Shown here piece after piece: positions 1 through 12,400 of a DNA stretch of 64,000 bases. The position numbers and the translations under genes are program-made. The notes under the pieces were generated by a model. That model ran no database searches. It had not been told where the DNA came from and was given only the letters and a program-made list of their open reading frames with translations. This stretch comes from Macrocystis pyrifera (taxonomy: Eukaryota > Sar > Phaeophyceae > Laminariales > Laminariaceae): the NCBI GenBank assembly GCA_031763025.1, contig JASSKH010000028.1, forward strand, positions 62,001-126,000, written 5' to 3'. The first letter of the stretch is position 1, and each line of letters opens with the position of its first letter.

Positions 1-485
1 GCCATGTGTGGGCATTGATCATAGAACGATTGACGTCTTGGGAGAGCTTTGTTTGCATGATGTTCTGCAATGCGCGCGTTGTACAGTGGGTTGAGTTCAA
101 TGCGTGGCCGCCGGTGCACGCCCCTTTGTAGACGTGGCACACGCTTTGTTTGATGGGCGGTTGTTGACAGAACTACGTAGCCTTTCGCTGACTACCAGTA
201 GTTAGTTGGAAACACTGCAGCAAGTATCGTTGTTTGGTAGCTTGACTCGTTCCAACATTCCGGCCACTCAGTGCACGGGTACCAGTAGGTAACGAATCAG
301 GGCATTCACGGCCGCGGGATGCAGCAGACGGGGGCTGTTGATTCGCCGGATCCTTCTATATCGGCTGTTTAAACCGTCGTTACGACCAACACAAATGTGG
401 ACGAAAACGTCGATACCCCCAAAACAAATCGTCATTCTACTCCCCCCCGGGTTGGTTGTTGGCTCTTTTTTTCTGTTTTGCTCAG
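1..485 (+). other. Probable upstream intron
   Basis: No reading frame here continues the cysteine-rich exon upstream. The segment ends with a T-rich tract and CTCAG, a good splice acceptor. I infer that it is the 3' part of an intron entering in phase 1. Confidence 0.45.
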
Positions 486-2568
486 ATTGCAGCATTTGCA
501 CCGACGGGTACTCGGCACAGCTGAGCTTCACGTGCAGCAAGTGCTCGGACACCAGCGCCGTCGGCATCGTGGTCGTGGTCGTCCTCGGGATCGGGGCCCT
601 CCTCGTTGCCTTTGCCGTGGTTTCGTACGTGATGTCGGGGGAGACCGGTTCGGGCGAGGGACGAGGGCTCGTACAGCGCGTGACGAGGTACATACCGCTC
701 CAATCCGCGAAGATCGTGATCGTGGTTTGGCAGATACTGACGCAGGTGAGTGGGGTTATAACGTTTGTTCGGTTGGATTTCGTATGCGTGACGTAGGTGT
801 TTGCGCGTGCATCTTGTTTTAGAATTTTGTGGAGAGCTTATTTCCATGGTATGTATCGCAAGACAGGAAAAAAAAAAAAGCGATCTGTGTCGGCCATCCC
901 GCCGTTTGCGGCTGCAGATGCTGTAAATGTAGTAGTTTGGGTGTGCCACCAGACCACTCGTCGCTGTTATTACACGTTAACTGTTGAAACATATAACCAT
1001 CACTTTACGTGACTAGCAGACATCCCGGTGGCTTTGGTGCTCGCTGGGTGTTCGCTGGTTCGACTCTCCCTAGATGATACCCCAACATATTTCCGCTCAA
1101 ACACATTAGTTTGCTGGATTTATAGTACGAAGGTCAGGCTTTCTTGTTTAGTTTTCGCCAATTTCTATCCGTATGTTGTTCGCCGGAGAGTACCACCCAC
1201 GCCAGCCCACAACCACATTATGCGGGGCACAAACCGGAGAACACTGCCAAACGCCTGCACCGACTACTCTTACGTACAGCGCGCCTGAACAGCCCGTGCT
1301 TATACTGCGGAAATATTTTCCAAGCCAAGTTTCCGTCAGACAACGTTTGACGTTTTTATGCGCGGAAAACCTGAAACTCATGAGCCGCTTCGTACAAATG
1401 AGTATTTTATTTTGTCTCATAAGCAAAACTTTGTTCCAACAGCAACCTTTGTGTGCCTGCATACGCATGCATGTGACCCCCCTATCATCGTTTATCGCAC
1501 CAGTTCGCTTCTGTGGCGAACGTCGTTTACCCCGACGTCTACCAGGACTTCTTGGACGGTCTGGACTTCTTCAACTTCGACCTCAGCCGGGTTCTGTCGG
1601 CGGGCTGCGTCGTTGACATCGACTTCCACGACCGACTGCTGGTCTCCACGACCACCCCCATCGCGGCCTTGCTGTTCCTGGCGTGTACCTACGCCACGGC
1701 AGTCCGCATCAACCGCGGAAAGCCTGCGAGCCTCAAAATCATCCAGAACAAGCACATGTCCATGGTGCTCCTGCTGACGTTTTTGGTGTACTCGAGCGTC
1801 AGTTCCACCCTGTTCAAGGCGTTCGCGTGCGAGGAGCTGGACGACGACAAGCTCTACCTCCGCTCGGACTACCGCATCGAGTGCGATTCCTCGAAACACA
1901 GAGGTTTCCAGGCGTACGCGGGCGTGATGATCGCCCTGTACACGGTGGGCATTCCTTTTCTCTACTTCTGTCTTCTGTTCAGGGATCGCGACGTTTTGAA
2001 GATGGACCAAGCCACGAGAGAAGACCCTCCGCGCGTCACTGTGACCTCCAGCCTGTGGAAGCCGTACACGCCGAAGGTATTCTACTACGAGGTGATCGAG
2101 TGCAGCCGGCGGATCCTGCTCGCCGGCGTGGTAGTGTTCATCTACCCCAACACGGCGGCGCAGGTCGCCGTGACGCTGATGATCGCCTTCGTCTTCGTCG
2201 TCATCTCCGAAGGTCTGGCCCCGTACACATCCCCGTGGGACACCTGGATCAGCCGCATGGGGCACGTGGTCGTGTTCGTCAGCATGTACGTCGCCCTCCT
2301 GCTCAAGGTGGATGTGTCAAACGACCGGGCCAATAGCCAGAAGGTCTTCGAGGCCATCCTCGTGGCCGCCCACGCGTGCCTAATTCTGGTAATGGTGGTC
2401 GAAGCCTTCCTGGCGTCGTGCTCGCTGAAGGCGAGGCCGCGGGAGAACCCGTCGCCCAAGCTCCACGGCAGAAACTCGATGAGCCGTATCGGTGGTAGAG
2501 GGAAGAGGGAGGGCACTTACTGGAAAAAGGCAAGTCTACGGGGTGATGATTCAGACACGGCGTCCTGA
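486..2568 (+). CDS. 3' part of a cysteine-rich multi-pass membrane protein (two exons, 5' end outside window)
   Basis: The visible exons are 486-745 and 1504-2568. The first begins after a pyrimidine-rich stretch ending in CAG and encodes a short cysteine pattern (CSICTDGY, then CSKC) followed by a membrane segment rich in V, G and I. It ends at a GTGAGT donor. The second begins in phase 0 after CAG with FASVANVVYPDVYQDFLDGL, has about seven further hydrophobic segments (for example LLLTFLVYSS, GVMIALYTVGIPFLYF, TLMIAFVFVVI, ILVAAHACLILVMVV) and a basic, serine-rich cytosolic-looking tail, then TGA at 2566-2568. This layout, cysteine-rich ectodomain followed by a conserved multi-pass block, is known from many large predicted cell-surface proteins of brown algae. 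The ligand and function are unknown. Codon use is strongly GC3-rich, unlike the surrounding DNA. Upstream exons carrying the ectodomain must lie beyond the left edge. Confidence 0.75.
746..1503 (+). other. Intron of the membrane protein gene
   Basis: GTGAGT at 746 and a pyrimidine-rich stretch ending in CAG at 1501-1503 bound a 758-bp interval that lacks the GC-rich codon bias of both flanks. Joining the flanks keeps the frame (phase 0) and continues the protein from WQILTQ to FASVANV without a break. Confidence 0.75.
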
Positions 2569-3900
2569 AAAACGGAAGTTCATGAGGTAGACAGGAGTTG
2601 CATCCCGGGCTTCTTCTGTGCTGTCGCGGCCGTGCTTTATTTTCACCTTGGTACTACAGTGTATTGTCCGAGTGGAATTACTGCTCTACCGTTGAGATTT
2701 GTGCTACTGCAGAGCAAAATCACGACTAGGTAGTGCGTTCAAGGTTACGGGTTTTGGTATATATAGCGCATTCTTCTACGCGTACGGGCGGTTGGTGAGG
2801 TGGGCGGTTGGGAGGCGTCTTCTCGCGGTCTTGTTTTTATGGGTAGAGAGCAACAACAAAATACGTGGGTAGTGAGAAAACCCGTCGACTTGTTAAGTTA
2901 AGTATGCTAAATTGTACCAGTAATTGGAACTACGTACGATTATTATTTTGTATAGCCTGTGCGAACATGCGAAACACGAGTTTTGTTTTCAAACTGCAAC
3001 ACCCCACACAAGACTCTGTGATATCTAAAATTAAACAAGCAAAAGCGGAGCTATACGTACAACATACCGTAAGGGCATACAGTACCGCAGGGTTTTCTAG
3101 GGTTGAACATGCTGTATGTTTTGAGGGGATAGGGGGCGTTGACGTCGTCGTGTATCCAGACAGTTCTTGTTGCCAAAGAGCGACTGAAACAAGGACCGTA
3201 CTAGTAAGGAACCACTATCAATTAACTTGAACGTGTAGGACTCCTGATTCATGTGGTTTTAGGGTTAGATTAAGGGGTATATACTGTGTCAGCGTCAAAC
3301 CATCGAAAACTTGTACTCGTAGCAGCAATTGAGCGGCAATATTGATAATTTCCATTGCCCCTTCGATCAGCAGATGTACCACGCATGGCGAACGGTTTGC
3401 TCAAAGTTGGGCAAGCCAGGGCATTGATCATGAACAGAACACACCACCGGCTTTTTAGAGAGTATGACATAGTATCGAGAGAAAAATTGCCGGCAATGAA
3501 AACTGTTCGCTGTTCGGCATGTCATTTTGGAAGTAGTTCGCTTGCTTGTACGCAGACACGTTTTTGTCAAGGGCGGCAAGACATCTGCTGTGCGCTGAAT
3601 TGTTGTGGTGGACAGGAGGTAGGCTGACGGAAAGTGTGTACTGCAATTTCACCCTGTTTTCTGAGTACCACGTCGATGTGAGAAAGGGTCTCATTTTGTG
3701 GCTCGTGTAGAGCGTTCTGGACCGTTTTTGATATATTAACCCCAGATGCGGGAAGTGAAGCAGAAGGCGAGGGTATTAAACTCCACCCGCTTCAGGTTCG
3801 GAAACGTTAGCACTGCACACACATGGACTGGAGTTGCTAGTTCGACGGCAAACGTAGTTGGCGTTTGGGTATTGTTGCCGTTGCCGGTGTCGTTGTTTTG
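2569..3900. other. 3' flank and intergenic DNA, nothing recognised
   Basis: This stretch holds the 3' untranslated region of the membrane protein gene and then sequence with only short chance reading frames. I see no repeat, RNA gene or conserved motif. Confidence 0.5.
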
Positions 3901-3909
3901 GTTGGGACT

Positions 3910-4485
3910 GCCGTCATTGTCGTAGTCGTCGCGCTCAGTCGTTTTCATCTGAGAAAAACGCCGTCATCCTCGTCGCTGTGGTCGCTCTCTGAGTCGTCCT
4001 CGTCCGAGGAAATCGTCGCTGTCGTAGCCGTTCTTGTCTGATAACGTCGTCGTCGTTATGGTTTTTGACGCCACCTTCCTTGCCGTTGTATTACGGGGGT
4101 CCATAGTTAACAGGACCTATGGCATACATAAAAAAACTATATATTTAGGTATTTTTACTAACAATATTTGGTCCTGTTTACTATGGTCCCCCGTAATAGT
4201 CACTCTCTGAGTCGTTTTCGTCAGAGATTGTCGTCGTCGTCAGTCTTGATGCTACCGTCGTTGTGGTTGTAAGCACTCTCTGAGTCGGTTTCGTCTGAGA
4301 TTGTCGTCGTCGTAGTCAGTCTCTGTTTTTTTTTTCGTCCGAGAAGCCCGTCGTCGTCGTCGTAGTCATTCTCCCAGTCGTTTTTATCTTCCAGTCGTTT
4401 TCGTCTAACAAAATCGTCGTCGTCGACGTTTTCGACGCTACTCCTTTTTTTTCGTTGTCGTTAAAGTCACTCTCTCGTGTTCGTT
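3910..4485. repeat. GTC-rich minisatellite
   Basis: Degenerate units of about 50-60 bp share the core CTCTCTGAGTCGTTTTCGTC followed by runs of GTCGTC. The array is interrupted by a MITE at 4089-4198. Unit lengths vary and the reading frames through it are low complexity, so I do not call a gene. Confidence 0.75.
4089..4198 (+). mobile_element. Short TA-flanked MITE, copy 1
   Basis: Terminal inverted repeats TTACGGGGGTCCATAGTTAA and its complement enclose an A/T-rich core of about 50 bp. The whole sits between TA dinucleotides. It lies inside the GTC minisatellite and so is younger than that array. Five other near-full copies and one half copy lie in this window. Confidence 0.85.
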
Positions 4486-4669
4486 TGGTCTCTCTAGATG
4501 GCAGTTACATACCGGTTGGTACCATTGCTTATTGTGGATTATGTGAATCTTGACATCTACAGTCTACCGTCTAAGGTTGTAAGTGGTGACGCACGAGGCT
4601 CACTTCTTCTCTGCCCCTACCCTGTGGTAGGCCAATAATTCATTACCTAAAACATCCATCCATAGACTG

Positions 4670-5720
4670 TCATGCAGTCTGGGCTACCATTGGTTACGAA
4701 CAAGTGGACAGGGAAAGTAGGTGATAGCGGAGGTCCGGCACGTGCGCAACGTTGGCTATCAGCGCTGGCACGAGACCGTTTCCGGACCGAAATACTACGA
4801 TTACGTCGCCGTGTCGTTCAGTCGATCGAGTGGATCCATCGGCGATGCGTAATTTGAGCTTACACTCTTCACAATTGAGCATGCAATTTGCTTACAGGGC
4901 GTCCTGTGAGTAAACGTACCACTATCGAACATCCAGGCCTCCTCTCTTACCTGCCAAGCTGACTCCCCTTCTCCCGAACCATCACTGCACTCGTCAGTTT
5001 GTTTGGTCTTGAATGCTGAGGTCTGGACTGTACCTTTTATTGGTCGTCGTCCCTCGCCCCAACCTCGATCGCTACCGCCAGCACGGCTTCTTCTTTCGAC
5101 GAGGGGCAGACATCAGCAGCGTGCCCCCGTCCGATGCATCGGCTTCATCGATTCTTCGTGGACGTGGGGCAAGCATCAGCAGTGTGCCCCCGTCCTTGGC
5201 ATCGACTACATCGCTTCGTCGTGCAATCGATCTTCCAATGACCCTTCTTGCCACACCTATGGCACTTGCCCACTGGGGTTCTTCCGCTGATGGCTTTGGC
5301 GCTGCTGCCATCGCCGCCAGCAGCCGCGACCGAGCCACCACCCTCCTCGTTGGTGCATCTACCGCCTCGTCCGTGCCGTCCCCGATGTTCGACTTTTTCT
5401 CTGTCACTGCCTCCATTTATCCCGCGGCCACCGCCGCCGCTGCAGCCGGCGCCGGCGTACATAACATGGCCAGCATGGCCAGCATGGCCAGCGTTGGACC
5501 CCTTCTTCCTGTTTTCAGAAAGTCGGTGATGCCGCTCTCGAACAGCCTTGATGGTTTCATCGCTAGTGCTGCTGTACTGCTGCACTGCTGGGGGGGTGTG
5601 GGTGGTTTGGGTGGATAGATCGGTTGGTTTTTCGCTCACTTGTTGACTAGGATTACGGGTAACGGTTATACTGGGCGTTTGGCACACCTTCTCGCAGCAG
5701 CAGCGTCCTTGCGACACTTA
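4670..5720 (-). mobile_element. Ty1/copia retrotransposon remnant (gag nucleocapsid and protease region)
   Basis: On the minus strand, 5145-5717 encodes a glycine-rich gag-like stretch ending in two CCHC zinc knuckles, CHRCGKKGHWKIDC and CSRCQGRGHTADAC (about 5150-5275). Further along, 4694-4882 encodes a piece typical of the copia protease region, ending NVAHVPDLRYHLLSL. Integrase, reverse transcriptase and LTRs are not seen. It is a broken fossil fragment with only the start of the gag-pol region left. Confidence 0.75.
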
Positions 5721-6179
5721 CTGCGTGCGGCGTGCTTCCGAGAGGAACTTTGTGCCCGTGCTTCAGTAACTCTTTGTGCGCGGGCTTCCATCTTTGCTAC
5801 TCTTGCTGATCGAGGAGCAATTGCTCTGGGACCCTGCACGACCTCAAGAACTTCCGAAGTGCCGTCACGGTGCTGCTGCTGCTTTGCTGCTGCTGCTGTT
5901 GCCTGTTTGATAATTACTCGTATTTACTGTAGGCAGAAAGCGACCCTGCCAAAACACGTCACAGAATATATCGCAAACCCCATGGGGTCAAGACCTTGCA
6001 GACAGAAGCGATCTTGCACGGTCGTTTGCAAGCGGCGGGCAACGACCTTATTAACGCCGTTAGCCAATCCCGCTGAGCGAGCCATGCTTCTATAAGGTGA
6101 TGCCACTTTTGATACGATCGTTGCGCTGTAGCCAATTTGCAAACGATTTAACTGCTCGTACCGACTCTGGTAGAAGGGA
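5721..6179. other. Unassigned flank of the copia remnant
   Basis: A short GCT trinucleotide run lies near 5873-5900. Otherwise I see no coding or repeat signal. Part of this may be older gag sequence too decayed to recognise. Confidence 0.35.
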
Positions 6180-6400
6180 TTGTCTACAAGTGATGGTCCC
6201 GGGTGAGCCTGGTTCGCGTAGCTCAAGGCGCAGGGCTCCGTTGAACCCGAAAGTTGGCCCAGGCTGCTTGTATGTGTATCGTCTATCGATTCGCGCGGTA
6301 CACACGTCAACGTCGGGAGCGGTTTGGGTCCAGATTTTGCGCGGATTGGATTTTCCTTGTGACGGGGGACAGACAGACAGACAGACAAATTCGCAATTAC
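6180..6400 (+). repeat. SINE-like repeat ending in GACA repeats
   Basis: The stretch starts with a tRNA-D-arm-like GTAGCTCAAGGCG motif and ends in ACAGACAGACAGACAG. The repeats near 10.4 and 11.2 kb end in a similar tail. I do not see a convincing B box, so the SINE label is tentative. Confidence 0.3.
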
Positions 6401-8157
6401 CAAAGTAGAGACTCAGTTTTACAAACTGAGAAAAAATTGGTGTCCACCTACGAGGCACACGATCTGAAGGTGTTGGACTTAAATGGACGTACGTCGGCTG
6501 TCCGACCTGGGAATCGTGTTGGGGATGAATACCACTCTGGGTGGAAACGTAAAGGCCGTTTGGTGTTAATACTTAAAATCTAACGGTCGTACATTTACTA
6601 CTTCTAAAATAATACCTTCCCGACAACCAAGTGAGCCAGAAAAAATACCAACACAAAATATGCCATACTGGTATCTGGCATTCTACCACTCCCTGTAGAA
6701 CGCACCCCCTCCTCGAATGCATAAATACGTTGACTCTATCGACAACACGGAGGGAGCGTAAACACCGAGTGATGCGTCTATGGAAATATCTCTACCAATG
6801 AGACATTCAGAAGCAACCATTTTCGTTGCGTGTGCCCCCTTATTTAAGTAAAAACACGTCTCGGAAATCCACCCCAGGGTGTGACATTTCGCGAGTCATG
6901 CGGTACAATGCAGCCAAAAACTCAAAACGATACGTAAGACGTAAGTCCGCCGAAGTTCTTGACAGGTTGGCGAATGAATGCTGTAGTTGTACTCGTTCTC
7001 GATCATGAAACCAGGTCCCTGTTTGTAGTATATAAGACGTTCAAGGTGATCGCAGGTTTCGTTTTGTCATGTTGATGCTTGATGTTGTTGTAGCTGGCTG
7101 GTGGATGATCAAGAGGTGCGGTGAGCGCCGGCGAGAAAGGGTGGCCAGGAGAGGGGGGGCAGACTGAATAAGGGAGCTGCACGGAGATACATTCCCTTCG
7201 TGTGCCGCAACTAACAACCTCACCAATTTTACAACACTGTCGACAGCTTTCAACGTGCACAAAACAACCTGGGCAATCACATGAAGAATGTCTTTCGAAT
7301 AACACAAAATAGTCCGCATTCTCCCGGATCCAAACCCTAGCAACCTAGCCAGTGACGCAAAACAGTCGTCATGCTCTTCGACCCTGAACGAGTAACCTGG
7401 TAAATAGCACCAGACACTAGTAGTAATCACGCAAGATTTTGCGCAAAATATCCCGCGGGTTTCATACCACCAAAAATATTGCTGACGTCACTACACAGCT
7501 AACCTTGTGTTCCTTCACCCCGACTGCTATGTTGTGCTTCTACTATTCTTAACAATACAAACCTATGACCAATGACACAACCCTGTCGACATTTTGCCAC
7601 AACAAAACTTTGTCAATGCTGCAGAGCATTTTGATATTAAAAAACGGCAGCAATAAGCGGGTATACATGACGCCTTGACAGTTTGGCACATTTCTGCGCC
7701 GACGCCGACCGTACGAGCCCTCGAGCAGGCCACCGGGTAGGCTTCCCGGGGCGAGGTCGAGACAGGCGGGCACAGTAGCAGAAGAAGCAGACAAAAATGC
7801 CCATGTCGCGTCGAGGAAGGGCCCCGAAGCCCGGAGAAGACTCAACTGCAGTGCGGCCATGACACGCATCTGAATATGATATACAAAGCGCTTCGCGTAG
7901 CGAGAGGTTCCGCCCGCTACGCTGGCTCACGAGGAAGAATGGAACGGAGCAGATGGTGCAAAAATTCAGTACAAGCAGGCGGGTTGCAAATGCCAAGAGC
8001 TCCATGTTCTATGCCGAACACAACCCGGACGCCGAATGCACGTACATACACATTTTGATATGTACGAAAGAAAAAGCACAGCATGGCACAGCAACGCAAA
8101 AAAAAAACGAAAATCAGATGAAAACGGAGATTTAAAAAAACAAATACCCGTCCCCTC
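6401..8157. other. No gene or repeat recognised
   Basis: Only short overlapping reading frames occur on both strands, without conserved domains. Base composition is mixed. I found nothing to annotate. Confidence 0.4.
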
Positions 8158-8266
8158 TATTACGGGGGTCCATAGTTAACAGGACCTATGGTGTTCATAA
8201 AAACCTACATATTTTCCTACTTTTACTAACAAAATTTGGTCCCGTTAACTATGGACCCCCGTAATA
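8158..8266 (+). mobile_element. Short TA-flanked MITE, copy 2
   Basis: It has the same terminal inverted repeats as copy 1, and the left and right arms match almost perfectly over about 28 bp, so this copy looks young. The core reads ATGGTGTTCATAAAAACC. It sits between TA dinucleotides. Confidence 0.88.
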
Positions 8267-9055
8267 GTGTATTTATTTCCCGCCTGATTGGAACACCTTG
8301 CGCCGGTCAAAATAAAGACTAACGCAGAGTCTCTTTTAGTATGTCTCGTACGCTACCCGCCCCTCTCGCGACCACCTCGGCACCGATTGGGTCCGGGCAA
8401 AGTTTTCCTTCCTCCCTGCTCCAGTGGGCCCGTCGCCCGCCTCGCTTGAAGCCCGGTGGTCACCGTGGCCCTCGTTCGCCAGCTCGACAATGTTGATGCT
8501 CAGACTCGGAGCTCTCTCTCTCTGAACTTCAGCTTGTGCGCAAATAAGTATCGCTTGCATATTCTTTTGCAAACCGAAGCGACCCTTACAGACTCGTACA
8601 TGTTATGTCCAACCCCACACCAGGAGGCCAGACAGAGCCCATTCATGCTTCCCCCGTATCTCGATGCACACGCGATGCCTAGCCACGAAAACGGCGACCG
8701 CTCCTTGACAACCCCTACCGCAATCCGCCGGCGCCCGCCGACACCCACGACGGCACCTTGCTTGCCTGCGTTGCCGTGCTCTGGGTACACGTACACACAA
8801 AAAACAAACGAAACGGCTCTCGCCGGCAAATAGTAAAAGGAGGTGGTGTCCAAGTGGGAGCTCTGAGATGGGATGTACCAACCGAGCACGCTCAGGAAAA
8901 GGACAAAAATAGGTAAGTTAACGATAGTGTTTTATTTATACTAGCGGTACGGCCACAGCTCTGCCCGTAGCGGTAGTCCTGCGTTGCCCATAGTACTTTG
9001 CACCTGGTAAGTACATGGTATTAATAGCATTCGTAGCTGCAATGTGCTGTAATGT
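8267..9055. other. No gene recognised
   Basis: Minus-strand reading frames of up to 129 codons overlap here, but none shows a domain or a composition different from its surroundings. Confidence 0.4.
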
Positions 9056-9059
9056 ACTA

Positions 9060-11150
9060 CTACTCTGAACGGAACTGTAAGAACCACCGTGCGAGGTGGT
9101 ATCGACTCGGGGGATGTCCGTTTGTGTCCCCGGGCTGTTGGAATTGTAAATTTATAGAAGGATTTATGATCCTGGAAAGGGGCCTTACTATCCCAGGTGC
9201 GGCGGGACATGGACCATAAGCCCCAGTCAAATCACAAATCAGCGGGTGGGGTTGGAGTTTCGACACCTTGCGGGACGGTATCGACCCGGGGGATTTCCGT
9301 TTTGGTCCACGGGTTGTTGAACTTGTAAATGTATGGAAGAATATCTGGTTCAGGGATAGAATTTTGTCGTTTCTGGGTGCGGTGGGACCTCGACGTTGCC
9401 CCAAGGGGAAACTCTCGCCGCGCGTTGGCTCCGTGTCCGTGATGAGCCCCAGCCAAATAAATCAGCTGGTGGGGTTGGGATTTCCACACTCTGCGGGGCG
9501 GTATCGACCCGGGGGACGTCGGTGTTCGTCCCTGGGTTGTTGAAGTTAGTTGTAGATGTACGAAAGGATAGAGCCTTATCATCCCCGGGTACGACATGAC
9601 GTCGCCGTTGTCCCGTGGGGAAACTCTCGCCGCGCGTTGGCTCTAGGAAAGCCAGCCAGTCGTAAATGCACCAGTGGGGTTGGCACACCTTGCGGGACGG
9701 TGTCGATCCGGGGTGTGTATGTTTTCGTCACCGGGTTGTTCTAGTTGTGGATGTACGGAAGAATTTCTGATCCGGAGATGGGATCTCATCATCCCCGGAT
9801 GCGGCGGGGCCTCAAAGTTGTCCCGGGGGGCATCTCTTGACGCGCACTGGCTTTTCGAGCCCCAGTTCATTCAGCAATCAGCCGATGGGGGTGGGGTTTC
9901 AACACCTTGGGGGAGGTATCGACCCGGGGGAACTCCGTTTTCATCCCCTAGTTGTTAGAGTTGTAGATGTATGGAAGAATGTACGATCAAGGGAAGGGAA
10001 ATTATCGTCCCCGGGTGCGGCGGGACCTCCACGTTGCCCCGGCGGGCAGTTCTCGCCGCGCGCTGGCTACATGACCTCCATCCAACCATAAATCAGGCAC
10101 TAGGGTTGGGGTTTCCACGCCTTGCGGGGCGGTATCGACCCGGGGTATGCCCGTTTTCGTCCCCGAGTTGTTGGGGCGTAGATGTACGGCATGATGCGGG
10201 GATGGGACTTTGTCATCCCCGGGTGCCGCTGAAATCATCCGATGTGAGAGTGCGGGTTCCACGCCGTGTGGGGCGGCGTCGACCCGGGGGATCGCCGTTT
10301 TAGTCCCCGATTGATCGGAATTGTGGATGTATACAGGGATTTCTGATCCGGGGTGGGAACCTACTGTATATTGCTCGGATGTCTTTTTTCAGCATCAATG
10401 TCATAGAAAGAGCCAGCGGCCTCTGGCATTCAATTTTTTTCAATCAATCATCAGCCGCCAGAACTGTAATTCAAAATATAAGTCAGCAGCTAGACTGGCA
10501 AGATGGTTGTCAGAACTGCCTCGGGATTGTTCCATGGCCACGACTCGGCGTGGCATGGGACCCGGTGCTCTGCTGGTTGTGGCACCCAGCTTTCGTACCT
10601 ATGGGGCAAGGTGAGGCTGACGCGCTCTGGATCGCGCTACCCAATTACAGACCGACAGACAGAATAGCAGAATTAATAGAAGACTATAGGGGGATGTCCG
10701 TTTTCGTCCCCGAGTTGTCAGAGTTGTGTATGTAAGGAAGAATTTCTGATCCGAGGATGGGATACTATCATCCCCGGTTGCCAATAGCTCCACAAAATTT
10801 AGTCAAGTAGTGATCAGCCTATGGGGGCGGGGTTTCCACGCCGTGTAAGGCAGTGTCGACCGGGGGAATCACCGTTTTCGTCCCGGGTTGTTGTTGAAGT
10901 TGTGTATGTATGGAAGGCTTTCTGATCCGGGGATGGAACCCTGTAATCTCCGGATGCCGCTGGCTCCATGAGTTTCAGCCAATCGGTGATCAGCCTACAC
11001 GGATGAGTGCAGCTTCCACACTGTGCGAGGCAGTGTTGATCCGGGGACTCATCGTTCTCGTCCCCGGTTGGTCGGAGTTGTAGAGAGATGGGGGGATATC
11101 TGGTCTGGGGATGGGACCTATCCTCCGCGGGTGTGGCCGAACCTCGATGG
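9060..11150. repeat. Satellite array of about nine units, period roughly 180-220 bp
   Basis: A core like GGTATCGACCCGGGGGA recurs near 9097, 9277, 9500, 9699, 9915, 10131, 10275, 10852 and 11034. Each core is followed by a TCCGTTTTCGTCCCCGGGTTG-like stretch and, downstream, a GATCCGGGGATGGGA-like stretch. Unit spacing varies and units differ at many positions. A dispersed repeat interrupts the array near 10380-10690. Frames open across several units reflect repeat periodicity, not a gene. Confidence 0.85.
10383..10690 (+). repeat. Dispersed repeat of about 310 bp, copy 1 (inside the satellite)
   Basis: It contains AGAAAGAGCCAGCGGC near its start, GTCAGAACTGCCTCGGGATT in the middle, and ends with a GACAGACAGAATA tail. 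A second copy lies at about 11152-11450. The short simple tail suggests a SINE or a LINE 3' end, but no tRNA-like head or coding match is visible. Confidence 0.7.
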
Positions 11151-11151
11151 T

Positions 11152-11450
11152 TCTATTCAGCACCAAATATTCTAGAAAGAGCCAGCGGCTTTTGGCATGG
11201 ATTTGTACAACCAATCAGCTGCCAGAATTATAACTCAAATTCGCGAGTCAGCAGCTAGGCTGGCTAGATGGCTGTCAGAACTGCCTCGGGATTGTGCCAC
11301 AGCCACGGCTCGGCGCGGCATAGGATGTTCTGTTGGTTGTGGCACCCCTTGCCTTTCCATATCCATATGGCGCAAGGCGGGGTTGAAGCGCTCTGGAACG
11401 CGCTGCCCAACTACAGACAGACAGAATAAAAGCAGCATCTATTAATAATA
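11152..11450 (+). repeat. Dispersed repeat of about 310 bp, copy 2 (at the right end of the satellite)
   Basis: It is collinear with the copy near 10383-10690 from AGAAAGAGCCAGCGGC to the ACAGACAGACAGAATA tail, with several substitutions and small indels. Its position next to the last satellite unit suggests that it too inserted into the array. Confidence 0.7.
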
Positions 11451-12185
11451 CTGCAGCAGTAGTATTGGTACGACCACGGCTCCGTTCGTGGCGCTACCGC
11501 GAATAGATTATTGCGTATATCATCTGCCAATCAATGATGTGCAGCATGATCATTGAGCTTCTGGGTAAAAAAAATCATAATCGTCGATCTCATGTATAAA
11601 TATATATGCAAGGGGGGCTTCGCCGAGGCGGGCTAACGCCCGCCTGCGGCTTCTCGCATGCCCGTAATGGCTAAGGGCGTACCGGTGAGAGCAGCTCGAG
11701 ACTGTTAGCGCGACAGTACTGCCAAGGAAAGAATTAACAAAAAAAAAAAATGAATGAAGAGAAAGAAAACGCTGCAAACACGAGAAAAATAACATTGCCA
11801 TCCGCCATCCGGCCCAACAGCGCATTGCTCGTTCGTATACAGCAGCAAGCAGCACTACAAAGTACTACGTACGAGACGCTCCACGTCCGTATCGTATACG
11901 TCCTGTACAGATAGATACTAAATAATTAGTTGAGCAGCAGTCGATCGAGTTAATCGACAGTACGAAGCGCCGGCGATTACGTTGATGCTGCACGTTCAGC
12001 AGCAGCAAGCAGCACCAGCAGCATAACGCACAGGTGCATATCATACGAAAATTGCTCTGGCACGAGACCTCCGCCGAGACGCCATGTAAATGTCAATTGC
12101 GAGACGGTACTCCTACAGCTTCCGAAGCAGATGGATCCGTCTTTCAGCTTTAAGATGCGGAGACTTGCTCAATAACCATGCTCAC
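11451..12185. other. No gene recognised
   Basis: A GC-rich patch with small hairpins (GGCGGGCTAACGCCCGCC near 11628) and scattered AGCAGC runs. No reading frame stands out. Confidence 0.4.
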
Positions 12186-12400
12186 GCGGGGGTCAGCAGC
12201 AAAAACATATCGCAGACAAAGCGGCAGCACTAGCAGCAGAACGGAACAGCAGCAGGACATACATAGCAGTAGTACCAGGGCAGCGGATGAACAGTGGCAA
12301 CATCAGCAGCAGCAGCACCAGTAGCACCAGGGCAGCGGATGAACAGCGGCAGCAGCGGCAGCAGCAGTAGCACACCATGCACGCCCGAGGCTGCCCCTGG
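12186..12400. repeat. CAG-rich low-complexity stretch
   Basis: Imperfect CAG/CAGCAGCAG runs with a repeated GTAGCACCAGGGCAGCGGAT-like segment appear twice. The open frames over it are poly-Ser or poly-Gln shadows of the repeat. Confidence 0.7.

Noticed and set aside
268-949. Minus-strand frames opposite the first exon as genes
   Set aside because: They are shadows of the GC-rich membrane-protein exon and its intron.
9060-10310. Series of frames of about 85-120 codons on both strands as a gene cluster
   Set aside because: They follow the satellite period and show no coding signature.
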